From positions 1 through 64,000 of the forward strand of contig JAXFJE010000007.1 of the NCBI GenBank assembly GCA_034168985.1: 64,000 nt of DNA, given 5' to 3'. The translations under genes were made by a program, and so were the position numbers. Shown piece after piece: positions 51,416 through 60,955 of the stretch. The stretch's first letter is position 1, and each line of letters opens with the position of its first letter. The notes below the pieces were generated by a model, which was not told the DNA's origin, searched no databases, and was given only the letters and a program-made list of their open reading frames with translations. This DNA is from JALEVB01 sp022768265 (GTDB lineage Bacteria > Bacillota_I > Bacilli_A > Erysipelotrichales > Erysipelotrichaceae).

Positions 51416-51958
51416 TTAATAATTAGTTCTTAATAATTCAAAGTAAGCTTTTGGATGAGCACATACTGGGCATTCTTCAGGAGCTTCTGTTCCAACATAG
51501 ATATGACCACAATTACGGCATTGCCATGTTTTTTCATCTTTTCTAACAAATACTTCATTATTTTCGATATTTGCTAAAAGTTTTAGATATCTTTCTTCAT
51601 GTTCTTTTTCAATTGCTGCAACACCACGCATTGTTTCCGCAATTTCAGGGAATCCTTCTTCATCAGCTTCTTGAGCCATTCTTTCGTACATGTTGGTCCA
51701 TTCGAAGTTTTCACCTTCTGCTGCTTGTTTTAAATTTTCTGGCGTACTTTTGATTGCTCCGCCTTGTAATAACTTGAACCATAATTTAGCATGTTCTTTT
51801 TCATTAGCTGCTGTTAAAGCAAAGAATTCTGCAATTTGTTCATAGCCATCTTTTTTAGCACGAGAAGCAAAGTAATCATACTTATTGCGAGCTTGGCTTT
51901 CTCCTGCAAATGCTTCCCATAAATTTTTTTCGGTTTTTGTTCCTTTCAAATCTTTCAT
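51416..51958 (-). CDS. Rubrerythrin
   Basis: The 180-residue protein has a four-helix di-iron domain with two E-x-x-H pairs (FAGESQARNKYDYFA, NEKEHAKLWF, EADEEGFPEIAETMRGVAAIEKEHEERY). A C-terminal rubredoxin-like domain carries two cysteine pairs (WQCRNCGHIYVG, EECPVCAHP). It reduces hydrogen peroxide in anaerobes. The promoter region carries a PerR-like box. It has its own promoter and terminator, a single-gene unit. Confidence 0.96.
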   Translation of the reverse strand: MKDLKGTKTEKNLWEAFAGESQARNKYDYFASRAKKDGYEQIAEFFALTAANEKEHAKLWFKLLQGGAIKSTPENLKQAAEGENFEWTNMYERMAQEADEEGFPEIAETMRGVAAIEKEHEERYLKLLANIENNEVFVRKDEKTWQCRNCGHIYVGTEAPEECPVCAHPKAYFELLRTNY

Positions 51959-51979
51959 CTTTTGATCCTCCGTGATTTT

Positions 51980-52003
51980 ATTATAACTTAATTATTTTTA
52001 TAA
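51980..52003 (-). promoter_or_regulatory. -10 box and PerR-like operator of rubrerythrin
   Basis: On the minus strand a perfect TATAAT (51985-51980) lies 21 bases ahead of the ATG. Just upstream, TTATAAAAATAATTA (52003-51989) matches the PerR 7-1-7 consensus at 11 of 14 fixed positions by my count. It sits between the -10 and the weak -35. PerR control of rubrerythrin is known in clostridia. In such AT-rich DNA a chance match is possible. Confidence 0.4.
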
Positions 52004-52099
52004 TGCCATAGCTTTACACTTTTGATATCGTTAAATCTTTGATAATTTAGGAAAACTCAAAAGATAGGTTTATATTAAGTTGATCATAGGAGTGATATC

Positions 52100-52726
52100 A
52101 TGCACAATATCTTACTTTTTTTCCTAGGTGCGTGTCTAGGATCTTTTTACTTATGTATATTAGACAACTACCCATATTTTCGGTATCACCATAAAAGTTG
52201 CTGCCCTTTTTGTCACAAAGCTTTAAAAGCTTATCAACTAATTCCAATTATCAGTTATGTGATTTTAAAAGGTAAATGTCAATATTGTCATCATCCTTTA
52301 AGTTTACGATACTTGCTTTATGAATTGTTAGGGGGGTTGTTGATGGTTGGATGTTTTCAGCATTTTAATATGTTTGTTGCTTTAAACATCATCATCTTAG
52401 TGGCAATTAGTTTAGCAGATATAAGACATGGTATCATTTATGATAGCTTGTTGATCATCTTGCTAGTTATCATCATCGTTTACCAGCCTATCCATCTAAA
52501 ACTATCTTTGATCATCTTAGCTATTGGCTCTTTGCTTGCGATTTGTAATTTAATGGGTTTTGGTGATGTCAAATTAATTGCCATATATGCACTATTTTTA
52601 AGTTATAAGCAGTTATTGTTGCTTTTATTTATTGCAAGTTTCTTAGCTTTGTTGATAGCAAAAAAGCGCGAAATCAAATTCGCGCCTTATTTATCCATCG
52701 CTATCATAAGCATATTGGTAGTTTAA
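52100..52726 (+). CDS. Prepilin peptidase (ComC/PilD, A24 family)
   Basis: The 208-residue membrane protein has the N-terminal cytoplasmic zinc loop with two cysteine pairs (SCCPFCHKALKAYQLIPI, GKCQYCHHPLSLRYLLYE) and the two catalytic aspartates (SLADIRHGIIYDS and LMGFGDVKLIAIY). It cleaves and may methylate prepilins or competence pseudopilins at the inner membrane face. Slightly shorter than B. subtilis ComC (248 residues). Its last 23 bases overlap the end of the histidine kinase gene tail to tail. Confidence 0.93.
   Translation: MHNILLFFLGACLGSFYLCILDNYPYFRYHHKSCCPFCHKALKAYQLIPIISYVILKGKCQYCHHPLSLRYLLYELLGGLLMVGCFQHFNMFVALNIIILVAISLADIRHGIIYDSLLIILLVIIIVYQPIHLKLSLIILAIGSLLAICNLMGFGDVKLIAIYALFLSYKQLLLLLFIASFLALLIAKKREIKFAPYLSIAIISILVV
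52660..52685 (-). terminator. Kinase-operon terminator inside the prepilin peptidase gene
   Basis: On the minus strand GCGCGAA (52685-52679) pairs with TTCGCGC (52672-52666) and is followed by six T (52665-52660). It lies 20 bases after the histidine kinase stop, within the coding sequence of the convergent prepilin peptidase gene. Confidence 0.75.
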
Positions 52727-54113
52727 AGTAGAACGTACTGCCCTCATTTTCATGGGATATGACCCCATATTGAGCATGATGAAGCTCTAAGATTTCCTTA
52801 GCGATAGCTAAACCAATTCCACTACCTACGCTGCTGCGAATATGCGTCTTATCAACCTTATAATAACGCTCCCAGATATAAGGAAGATCGCTTTCTTTGA
52901 TGCCAATACCTTGATCGATCACTTTTACAACGACCTGATCTTCTTCTTTTTGACAAGTGATGGTAATTGGTTTTTCTTGCGCATAATTTATCGCATTATT
53001 GACAAAGTTATGAACCACTTGCTGCAAACGACGCTCATCAGCCTTGACCATAAGATCAGGAGCAATTTCAGCATTGATCGTAACTTGCTTTTCGATCATT
53101 TGATAACTATCATAGGCATGTTTGACCATAGCTGATAGATCAAAGGGCTTTATATCTAAAGTTATTTTTTTATCTTCAAGTTTGGATAGATCTAAAAGGT
53201 CATTAACTAAATTTGTTAGTCTTTTTGTCTCATCTATGATGATCTGGATGTTTTTATCCGTTTTTTCTTCTGGAAAATCAATCATCAATTCACCATAACC
53301 ACTGATCATCGTTAAGGGTGTCCTTAGATCATGAGAAACATTAGATATTAGATCCCGCTTTGCTTGTTCTGCTTTTTGTAGTTCTTTTGCAACCGTTTTT
53401 AAGGTTTGATTTAGATCGTTTGCTTCACGATAACTTGCGACCATATCATTTTCATAATGTCCATTAGCCAGATCTTTGGCTGCATGATCAATTTTTTCGA
53501 TTGGTTTTACGATCTTGGCACTCAAAATAGAAACCAAAAGCAAGGTAGCAATGATCACGATGATCGCAATAAAGATGATCTGGGTCTGAATGGTCTTGAT
53601 GGTCGTTGCCATCGGCGTTAGCATAGACTCTACCATGATGAAAGTGTCTGTATCGATGATCTGCGTATAGGTGATACTTTTGACCTTATCATTATCGATC
53701 AAAAAGATATTACCGATTAGTGGTTCATATATCAATAACTTATCATTATCTAAAGTAATATAAGAGCCCCCATTATTTTGAGCCTTGATCAAAAGATAAT
53801 AAATATCGTTATAAGATAAATTGTTTAGCTGACAACCGGCACGATTAGAGGCAAAAGTATCTTTTTTATCATCGATGACCCTTATACAAGCATCATTTTG
53901 CCGCGCTAGACTGTTTAAGTAAACTTCGCTATTTTCATGATCGAGGATCTCGACCACTTGGCCGCTTAGCTCTTTGATCTCTTCGATCTTCGTATTTTCA
54001 TAAAAGCTTTCTAAAAAAGTAATCTCAAAAAGCCAAACAAAAAATAATAGTCCAACCACAAACAACAAGATATACAGCAAAAGCTTTCTTTGAAGCTTCC
54101 TAGTTTTCTTCAA
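52704..54113 (-). CDS. Sensor histidine kinase
   Basis: The 469-residue kinase has two membrane helices (about 11-32 and 175-197) around an extracytoplasmic sensor region of about 140 residues, then a HAMP domain (IVKPIEKIDHAAKDLANGHYE), the phosphoacceptor SNVSHDLRTPLTMISGYGE (histidine near residue 260) and the HATPase core (NFVNNAINYA, VKVIDQGIGIKESDL, GSGIGLAIAKEI). It phosphorylates the OmpR-type regulator encoded just upstream, which it overlaps by 14 bases. The signal is unknown. Confidence 0.96.
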   Translation of the reverse strand: MKKTRKLQRKLLLYILLFVVGLLFFVWLFEITFLESFYENTKIEEIKELSGQVVEILDHENSEVYLNSLARQNDACIRVIDDKKDTFASNRAGCQLNNLSYNDIYYLLIKAQNNGGSYITLDNDKLLIYEPLIGNIFLIDNDKVKSITYTQIIDTDTFIMVESMLTPMATTIKTIQTQIIFIAIIVIIATLLLVSILSAKIVKPIEKIDHAAKDLANGHYENDMVASYREANDLNQTLKTVAKELQKAEQAKRDLISNVSHDLRTPLTMISGYGELMIDFPEEKTDKNIQIIIDETKRLTNLVNDLLDLSKLEDKKITLDIKPFDLSAMVKHAYDSYQMIEKQVTINAEIAPDLMVKADERRLQQVVHNFVNNAINYAQEKPITITCQKEEDQVVVKVIDQGIGIKESDLPYIWERYYKVDKTHIRSSVGSGIGLAIAKEILELHHAQYGVISHENEGSTFYFKLPICL

Positions 54114-54768
54114 AGCGATAACCTACCCCTCTTAATGTTACGATGCAATTGCCGTATTCTCCTAAATTCTTGCGTAACAGCTTGATATGTGTATCTAAGG
54201 TCCGATCATCGCCATAAAAGTTATAGCCCCACACAAAAGATAAGATCTGTTCTCTAGTAAGGGCAATATTACGGTTATTGATCAAATAAACCAATAGATC
54301 ATATTCTTTTAAAGAAAGCTTGATTCGCTTTTCATCAATAGTAACGATGCGGGCTGAAAAATCAACTTTTAAGCTCTTATATTGATAATTCTTGGTTTGG
54401 TGATTTTTCTGCGTACGTTTTAAAATAGCGTTGACTCGCATCATCAATTCTTTAGCTGAAAAAGGTTTGACAACATAATCATCGATGCCTAGATCAAACC
54501 CTCTGATCTTATCATACTCCTCATTTAAAGCCGTCAACATGATCACTGGAATATCTTTAAAGGCTTTGATCTGCTTGACTGCTTCAAAGCCTGTTGTTTC
54601 TTTCATCATGACATCCATGATGATTAGATCATAATCATGCATTCGACATAGCTCGATGGCCTGATCGCCATCTTGCGCTTCAGCACATTGATGTCCTTCA
54701 TAAGAAGCATATTTATTAATCAGATCTCTTATTCTTGCTTCATCATCTACAATTAGTAATTTTGCCAT
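54100..54768 (-). CDS. OmpR/PhoB family response regulator
   Basis: The 222-residue regulator has a receiver domain (LLIVDDEARIRDLI, phosphoacceptor in DLIIMDVMM near residue 52, conserved lysine in DDYVVKPFSAKELM) and a winged-helix C-terminal domain ending in DRTLDTHIKLLRKNLG and LRGVGYRFEE. It pairs with the histidine kinase downstream. Target genes are unknown. The pair forms its own operon. Confidence 0.97.
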   Translation of the reverse strand: MAKLLIVDDEARIRDLINKYASYEGHQCAEAQDGDQAIELCRMHDYDLIIMDVMMKETTGFEAVKQIKAFKDIPVIMLTALNEEYDKIRGFDLGIDDYVVKPFSAKELMMRVNAILKRTQKNHQTKNYQYKSLKVDFSARIVTIDEKRIKLSLKEYDLLVYLINNRNIALTREQILSFVWGYNFYGDDRTLDTHIKLLRKNLGEYGNCIVTLRGVGYRFEEN

Positions 54769-54824
54769 ATTTTTATCCTCTAATTACTATTATAGCTATC
54801 TTAAGTGTATTTAATGTGAATTAA

Positions 54825-55634
54825 TTAAAGTTTTTTAATCTTTTCGATAACTTCTAATAGCTCTGGTACATTAGATAATTCAATTTTACCTTCATCACTT
54901 AATTTAGTAATATCTGTTCTAATCGGTAATTTTGCTAAAACTGGAATATCTAATTTAGCTGCAATTTCATCAACTTTGCTTTCACCAAAGATATACATCT
55001 TATGATGACATTGATCGCATTCGACATAACTAAAGTTTTCGATGATCCCTAGCATAGGAATATTCATTTCTTTAGCCATGTTATAAGCCTTAGTAACGAT
55101 CATGCTAACTAATTCTTGAGGACTTGTAACGATAATGATACCATCCAAAGGAATAGATTGGAAAACAGTTAAAGGTACATCCCCCGTTCCTGGAGGCATA
55201 TCGATGAACATATAGTCAACATCTTCATATACAACATCCGTATAAAATTGTTTTACCATATTAGCAATGATCGGTCCACGCCAGATAACTGGCATTTCAT
55301 CTTCTTCAAGCAACATATTAGTGCTCATTACTTGAATACCCGTACTGGTTAAAGCGGGATAAATGCAGCTTTCATCGCCTACGGCCTTAGTATTGATACC
55401 AAACATCTTTCCCATGCTTGGCCCTGTAATATCACCATCAAGCACCGCACAGTTATACCCTTGTTTTTGGGTCATGCTAGCTAAGGTAGCTGTTACAAAG
55501 CTTTTTCCCACGCCACCTTTACCGCTAACGATACCGATAATTTTTTTAATCGAACTATTTTGATGAGGTTCTACTAAGAAACAACCATCATCGTGTTTTT
55601 TATCGCAATTTGCGCAATCATGATTACAACTCAT
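54825..55634 (-). CDS. Mrp/NBP35 family iron-sulfur carrier P-loop ATPase
   Basis: A 269-residue MinD-like ATPase with deviant Walker A GIVSGKGGVGKSFVTATLA (about residues 33-51), FIDMPPGTGDVPLTVFQ (Walker B region) and the C-terminal cysteine pair YVECDQCHHK for cluster binding at the dimer interface. The N-terminus has four extra cysteines (SCNHDCANCDKKHDDGC), like the ferredoxin-type extension of NBP35. It assembles and delivers Fe-S clusters. The SUF operon is a few kilobases away. Confidence 0.92.
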   Translation of the reverse strand: MSCNHDCANCDKKHDDGCFLVEPHQNSSIKKIIGIVSGKGGVGKSFVTATLASMTQKQGYNCAVLDGDITGPSMGKMFGINTKAVGDESCIYPALTSTGIQVMSTNMLLEEDEMPVIWRGPIIANMVKQFYTDVVYEDVDYMFIDMPPGTGDVPLTVFQSIPLDGIIIVTSPQELVSMIVTKAYNMAKEMNIPMLGIIENFSYVECDQCHHKMYIFGESKVDEIAAKLDIPVLAKLPIRTDITKLSDEGKIELSNVPELLEVIEKIKKL

Positions 55635-55744
55635 ATTTTACCTTCTTTCCATTTAACATTTTAATAAAATTTATATAAAAAAGCAAAATATATACATTAT
55701 TTTACGCAAAAATATGCTATTATAGTTGCGTTAGGAGAAAAATT

Positions 55745-57025
55745 ATGGCTGGATATGTAGTTGTTGGCTCCCAATGGGGAGATGAAGGAAAAGGAAAAAT
55801 CGTCGATGTTCTAGGCGAAAAAATGGACATGGTCGTTCGTTTCCAAGGCGGTAATAACGCTGGACATACGGTAATCGTTAATGGAGAAAAATCAATTCTT
55901 CATTTGCTACCATCAGGTATCTTGAATAAAGATGCTTTATGTATCATTGGACCTGGTGTGGTGGTTGACCCTTTTGTATTATTACAAGAAATCAAAACTT
56001 TAAAAGATCGTGGTTTAAGCTGTGATCATTTACGCATCAGTGATCGTGCACATTTGATCATGCCTTATCACATTAAACTAGATGAATTACAAGAAAAGAA
56101 ATTAGCAAAAAATAAGATCGGAACTACTAAACGTGGCATTGGACCATGCTACGCAGATAAATACACTCGTATTGGTCTTCGAGTATGCGATCTTGTAGAC
56201 TTTGAGATCTTCAAAGAACGTTTAGCAAACACCTTAGCGATCAAAAATGATCAAATCGTTAAATTATATGATGAACAACCATTTGATTATGATACATTGG
56301 TCGAACAGTTTGCCAAGGTTCGTGAAGAATTATTACCAATGATCTGTGATAGCGTTAGTTTAGTTAATCAATATTTAGATGAAGGTAAAAATGTTTTATT
56401 TGAAGGCGCACAAGCTAATATGTTAGATATCAATTATGGTACCTATCCATATGTTACAAGCAGCAGTCCAACAAGCGCAGGAGTTTGTGAAGGAGCTGCC
56501 GTTGCCCCACAAAAATTAGATACGATCATCGGGGTTGTAAAAGCTTACTCAACTCGTGTTGGTGAAGGACCATTTGTCAGTGAACTAAATGATGAGATGG
56601 GCGAACATATTCGTCAAGTAGGTGCTGAATTTGGCGCAACAACTGGCCGTCCACGTCGTTGTGGTTGGTTGGATCTATGTGTTGTTAAGCAAGCAGCAAT
56701 CATCAATGGTCTAACTGATCTAGTTGTTACCAAGATTGACGTTTTATCAGATATCGATACGATCAAGGTTTGCGTAGGTTACGAAATTGATGGTAAGGAA
56801 TATACTTATATCCCTGCTTCATTAGCAGACTATGCTAAATCAAAACCAATCTATAAAGAATTCCCAGGTTGGAAAACTGATATCAGCAATATTCGTCAAT
56901 ATGATCAACTACCAGAAAATTGTCGTAAATATCTAGAGTTTATCGCTGAATTTACCAAGACCCGCATTTCTTTGGTCTCAGTTGGTCCAGATCGCGAAAA
57001 CAACATCATCATCAATAATTTATAA
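55745..57025 (+). CDS. purA: Adenylosuccinate synthetase
   Basis: The 426-residue GTP-dependent enzyme has GSQWGDEGKGKIVDVLG (P-loop variant, residues 8-24), FQGGNNAGHTVIV (catalytic histidine), GIGPCYADKYTRIGLR, the TTGRPRRCGWLDL block and the KIDVLSD guanine motif. It joins aspartate to IMP on the way to AMP. purB, the next enzyme, lies at the right edge. AGGAG lies just upstream of the ATG. Confidence 0.98.
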   Translation: MAGYVVVGSQWGDEGKGKIVDVLGEKMDMVVRFQGGNNAGHTVIVNGEKSILHLLPSGILNKDALCIIGPGVVVDPFVLLQEIKTLKDRGLSCDHLRISDRAHLIMPYHIKLDELQEKKLAKNKIGTTKRGIGPCYADKYTRIGLRVCDLVDFEIFKERLANTLAIKNDQIVKLYDEQPFDYDTLVEQFAKVREELLPMICDSVSLVNQYLDEGKNVLFEGAQANMLDINYGTYPYVTSSSPTSAGVCEGAAVAPQKLDTIIGVVKAYSTRVGEGPFVSELNDEMGEHIRQVGAEFGATTGRPRRCGWLDLCVVKQAAIINGLTDLVVTKIDVLSDIDTIKVCVGYEIDGKEYTYIPASLADYAKSKPIYKEFPGWKTDISNIRQYDQLPENCRKYLEFIAEFTKTRISLVSVGPDRENNIIINNL

Positions 57026-57033
57026 AAGCAAAC

Positions 57034-57068
57034 TAAAAAATGTCTAGCAAAAAAGCTAGACATTTTTT
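57034..57068. terminator. Bidirectional terminator between purA and the esterase gene
   Basis: AAAAAATGTCTAGC (57035-57048) pairs perfectly with GCTAGACATTTTTT (57055-57068) around six A. The A and T flanks let it serve both converging genes; it overlaps the esterase stop. Confidence 0.9.
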
Positions 57069-57816
57069 ATAGGTATTTTTGACAAAACATCAATGCTTTA
57101 TCGAACCAATCAGCGTTCTCTTTCAAACCTTTACCATGATGTCCTTGAGGATATTGTACATATTCATAAGGAATATGTAATTCTTGACACTTTTGCGCAA
57201 AAATCTCACTATTTTTCACTGGAACGATATTATCTTGCAAACTATTCCAAATAAAGGTTGGCGGAAAATCTTCATCCATATTACATTCCACGCTGACCAT
57301 TCGTTGTTTATCTTTTGTCCATTTTAAGCCAATGATCATATCAATGCTTGGAATATGCGTTGGTCCAATAGCGGTAATTACCGGATAGCATAAGGTCAAG
57401 CATGCTGGTTTAGGTAAATTGTAATGGACATATCCTAATTTTTTGGTTGCAAACATCGCAGCCAAATGTCCACCAGCACTAGAGCCCCATATCGCATAAC
57501 GATCTATACAAATATTAAAAGCCTGTGCATTAGCGAAAATATAATTCAAGGCTTTCGCCACATCATCTAGAGGAATTGGATAGCGAGCCCGTTTTTTGAT
57601 GCCATAGCGCAAAACAAAGGCATTATATCCCGCTGCATTAAGTTTTAAAGCATAGGGCTTACCTTCAACGCTGCTCATGACCAAACCATAGCCCCCGCCA
57701 GGTAAGATCAAGACAAACGGCTTTGCTTCACCTTTAGGTAATAAATAAGGGGTAAGCTCATATTTATTAGATGCAAAAAAATCTTTTAATCTTTCAATTT
57801 TATCATTGATATCCAT
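57067..57816 (-). CDS. Alpha/beta hydrolase, BD-FAE/esterase type
   Basis: The 249-residue hydrolase has the oxyanion motif VLILPGGGYGLV (HGGG-like, about residues 35-46), the nucleophile elbow IWGSSAGGHLAA (serine in G-x-S-x-G), an aspartate region near DNIVPVKNSE and the catalytic histidine in YPQGHHGKGL. It resembles the BD-FAE/acetyl esterase group acting on small acyl esters or acetylated sugars. Start taken at 57816 (AGGAG eight bases upstream); the frame to 57864 would overlap the sufB end region without a site. It follows the SUF operon. Confidence 0.88.
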   Translation of the reverse strand: MDINDKIERLKDFFASNKYELTPYLLPKGEAKPFVLILPGGGYGLVMSSVEGKPYALKLNAAGYNAFVLRYGIKKRARYPIPLDDVAKALNYIFANAQAFNICIDRYAIWGSSAGGHLAAMFATKKLGYVHYNLPKPACLTLCYPVITAIGPTHIPSIDMIIGLKWTKDKQRMVSVECNMDEDFPPTFIWNSLQDNIVPVKNSEIFAQKCQELHIPYEYVQYPQGHHGKGLKENADWFDKALMFCQKYL

Positions 57817-57873
57817 GGTAATTCTCCTACTATTATTATAAGCAAATTTAAAAAAAGGTTTCAAGATGAAACC

Positions 57874-59271
57874 TTATCCGATTGATTCGCTCATATCAAG
57901 TTTTAATAGTTGATTAAGTTCAACAGCGTATTCCATTGGTAATTCACGGGTAAATGGTTCTAAAAAGCCCATAACGATCATTTCGGTCGCTTCTTGCATC
58001 GATAATCCACGGGACATCAAATAGAACAATTGTTCTTCAGAAATCTTTGAAACCGTGGCTTCATGTTCAATGGTACTAGTATTGGTATGATTGATATTGG
58101 TTGGGATCGTATCTGAAGTAGATAGTTTATCTAAAATCAGCGTATCACATTCTACCTTGCTTTTTGCATAAGCGGCGTTAGGTCCATGTTTTACTTCTCC
58201 CCGATAATTTACCTTTCCACCCAATCTACTGATGGATTTAGAAATGATGTTACTTGACGTATGCGGTGCTAAATGGATCATCTTGGCACCAGCATCTTGG
58301 ATCTGATTTTCACGGGCTACCGCAATAGAAATACACATGCCACGAGCATATTCTCCGGCTAACACACAAGCTGGATATTTCATGGTCAACTGTGATCCAA
58401 TATTACCATCGATCCACTCCATCGTACCATGTTCCTCAACATAAGCTCTTTTAGTAACTAAGTTTAAGATATTGCTGCTCCAGTTTTGAACGGTCGAATA
58501 ACGACATTTACCACCTTTTTTGACATAGATTTCTACGACAGCAGCATGTAGAGATTCTTTAGAGTATTGAGGAGCTGTACAGCCTTCAACATAATGAACA
58601 TCCGCACCCTCATCCACGATGATCAAAGTACGTTCAAATTGTCCCATCCGTTCAGAATTGATTCTAAAATATGATTGCAGCGGTTTTTCTAATTTAACGC
58701 CTTTAGGAACATAGATAAATGAGCCACCAGACCATACGGCACTGTTTAAAGCGGCATATTTATTATCCGCATAACTAACAACTTTAGAAAAATATTCTTT
58801 AAATATTTCTGGATGTTCTCTAAGTCCACTATCGGTATCTAAAAAGATAACGCCCTTTTCTTCCACTTCTTTTAACATGTTATGATAAACGACCTCAGAT
58901 TCGTATTGGGTCGATACCCCTGCTAAAAATTTCTTTTCAGCTTCTGGGATCCCTAAGCGATCAAATGTATTCTTGATCGTTTCAGGAACTTCTTCCCAAC
59001 TAGATTGCGTCTTATCACTTGGGCGAATGTAGTACGTAAAGTCATCAAAATCAATTTGGCTAAGGTCTGGACCCCATTTAGGATTATTTAGCTTTCGAAA
59101 CGTTTCATATGCTTTTAAACGAAACTCCAGCATCCATTGAGGTTCGTTTTTAATATGTGATATTTCTTTGATGATATCTTCATTCAATCCTTTGTTGGTT
59201 TTAAAGATACTGACATCTTCATCTTTAAAACCATATTTATATTCTTCATTCAAAAATGCTTTATCATCCAT
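57874..59271 (-). CDS. sufB: Fe-S cluster assembly scaffold SufB
   Basis: The 465-residue protein has the SufB core: NSAVWSGGSFIYVPKGVKLE, YVEGCTAPQYSKESLHAAVVE, SVQNW-type STVQNWSSNILNLVTKRA, and the C-terminal SRGLSMQEATEMIVMGFLEPF. It works with SufC and SufD as the SufBCD scaffold that builds clusters. It is the last SUF gene and follows sufU by four bases. Confidence 0.97.
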   Translation of the reverse strand: MDDKAFLNEEYKYGFKDEDVSIFKTNKGLNEDIIKEISHIKNEPQWMLEFRLKAYETFRKLNNPKWGPDLSQIDFDDFTYYIRPSDKTQSSWEEVPETIKNTFDRLGIPEAEKKFLAGVSTQYESEVVYHNMLKEVEEKGVIFLDTDSGLREHPEIFKEYFSKVVSYADNKYAALNSAVWSGGSFIYVPKGVKLEKPLQSYFRINSERMGQFERTLIIVDEGADVHYVEGCTAPQYSKESLHAAVVEIYVKKGGKCRYSTVQNWSSNILNLVTKRAYVEEHGTMEWIDGNIGSQLTMKYPACVLAGEYARGMCISIAVARENQIQDAGAKMIHLAPHTSSNIISKSISRLGGKVNYRGEVKHGPNAAYAKSKVECDTLILDKLSTSDTIPTNINHTNTSTIEHEATVSKISEEQLFYLMSRGLSMQEATEMIVMGFLEPFTRELPMEYAVELNQLLKLDMSESIG

Positions 59272-59275
59272 AATC

Positions 59276-59710
59276 TTAATCCTTATCTAACATTTCTTGC
59301 ATTGCCTTCCAACCAATGGTTGCGCATTTGATTCGATTTGCTTGACGATGTACATTCATCATTGCAATGGCTTCTTCAAGGATATCTTCATCATATGGTT
59401 TTTCATCCATCATATTAAAATAGTTCTCCATGATCACCTTTGCCTCAGCAATCGACTTCCCCTTCAACAATTCGCTCATGATCGAAGTGCTAGCTGTACA
59501 AATGGTACAAGCTACGCCATCAAAACGGATATCTTTAATGATTCCATCTTCGATCTTTGTTTGTACCGTGATATCATCGATGCAACTATCACTAGCCATA
59601 TGTCTAGAATCATAGCTTGCATCTTCCACTAATTCATTATTACGCGGAAATTTATAATGATCCATGATCAATTCACGTAAAACTGCCGGATCTTTTAGCA
59701 TTTCATTCAT
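59276..59710 (-). CDS. sufU: SufU sulfur-transfer protein
   Basis: A 144-residue IscU-like fold. ELIMDHYKFPRNN is the start signature. The zinc/active cysteines lie in SDSCIDDIT, GVACTICTASTSIM and NRIKCATIGWKAM, three key positions spaced as in SufU. SufU takes sulfur from SufS in Firmicutes. It lies between sufS (15 bases) and sufB (4 bases). Confidence 0.96.
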   Translation of the reverse strand: MNEMLKDPAVLRELIMDHYKFPRNNELVEDASYDSRHMASDSCIDDITVQTKIEDGIIKDIRFDGVACTICTASTSIMSELLKGKSIAEAKVIMENYFNMMDEKPYDEDILEEAIAMMNVHRQANRIKCATIGWKAMQEMLDKD

Positions 59711-59725
59711 AACTCATCCTTCTTC

Positions 59726-60955
59726 CTAAAAGAATATATCAATACAATTTTCTACATTCAGATCTTTGCATGCCTCTACAAAAGCATCGATATCTTCATA
59801 CGTATTATAAAAATATAAGCTTGCTCGACAAGTTTGATCTGTTCCGATCAAATTATGTAAGATCTTTGCACAATGATTACCACTGCGGATACAGATATTT
59901 TTAGTATTTAAGTAACTGCCTGCATCTTGCGAAAATACATCATGGGCATTAAAAGCTAAGATACCCGTTGTGGCATCTGCATTGTAGCAATGGATATTAG
60001 GCAAAGCACTGATCTTGCTTACCATGTATTTTTTTAGTTGTTCCTCATAAGCTTCGATCTTATCCATCCCGATGTTTTCTAGATATTTGATTGCGGCCTC
60101 CAAGCCTAAAGCTCCCGCTATATTAGGTGTACCAGCTTCAAATTTATGAGGTGTAGTTTGTAAGATCACATTGCCTGCGATATCAAACCTTGCATTGGCA
60201 CCACCACCATATCTTAACGGCTTTAAATCATCCAATAAGGCAAATTTACCATATAAGACACCAATACCTGTTGGCCCACACATCTTATGACCGCTAAAAG
60301 CTAAAAAGTCTACATCTAGATCTTGTACATCGGTTTTGATATGCGGTACGCTTTGTGCGCCATCTACGATCATCAAAGCATGATATTGATGAACCATTTG
60401 ACAAATAGCTTTGATATCTTGTTTATAACCTAAGACATTAGAAATATAAGCCATGCTCACGATCTTGACCCTACCTTGATGCTGTTGCAATTTAGCTTCA
60501 AGATCTGCAAGCACCAACTTACCATTTTTAGCTAGTGGAAGATAATCTATCTTACAGCCTTTTTGTTTGGCAATATCAAACCAACATAAGATATTGCTAG
60601 CATGTTCAGCATAATTCAATAAAATCACATCATCTTCATGTAATTTATCCATCAAGCCATAAGCTACCATATTCAAGCTATCCGTAGCCCCAGAAGTAAA
60701 GACAACTTCTTCTGCCTGCTTAGCATTGATAAATCTAGCGGTAGTAGCTCTAGCATTTTCATAAGCAGTTGATACTTCATGGCTTAATAGATAATCGCCT
60801 CTTTCAATATTAACGCTTTCTTCTTGATTGTATTTGGCGATAGCTTGCACAACTGCAGCCGGTTTGAAGGTCGTAGCGCTATTGTCTAGATAAATCATAT
60901 CCGGATGATTTTGAAACATGGCAAAATCTTGTTTGATCTTCTTAACATCTAACAT
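59726..60955 (-). CDS. sufS: Cysteine desulfurase SufS
   Basis: The 409-residue PLP enzyme starts YLDNSATTFKP. The PLP lysine is in AFSGHKMCGPTGIGVLYG (about residue 225), and the catalytic cysteine is in CIRSGNHCAKILHN near the C-terminus (family pattern R-x-G-x-H-C-A). It releases sulfur from cysteine as a persulfide for SufU. It overlaps sufD by seven bases. Confidence 0.97.
   Translation of the reverse strand: MLDVKKIKQDFAMFQNHPDMIYLDNSATTFKPAAVVQAIAKYNQEESVNIERGDYLLSHEVSTAYENARATTARFINAKQAEEVVFTSGATDSLNMVAYGLMDKLHEDDVILLNYAEHASNILCWFDIAKQKGCKIDYLPLAKNGKLVLADLEAKLQQHQGRVKIVSMAYISNVLGYKQDIKAICQMVHQYHALMIVDGAQSVPHIKTDVQDLDVDFLAFSGHKMCGPTGIGVLYGKFALLDDLKPLRYGGGANARFDIAGNVILQTTPHKFEAGTPNIAGALGLEAAIKYLENIGMDKIEAYEEQLKKYMVSKISALPNIHCYNADATTGILAFNAHDVFSQDAGSYLNTKNICIRSGNHCAKILHNLIGTDQTCRASLYFYNTYEDIDAFVEACKDLNVENCIDIFF

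Noticed and set aside
55681..55745. Promoter and guanine-type riboswitch ahead of purA
   Set aside because: A TGCTATTAT extended -10-like string is present, but no -35 with acceptable spacing and no aptamer-like structure fit in the short gap.
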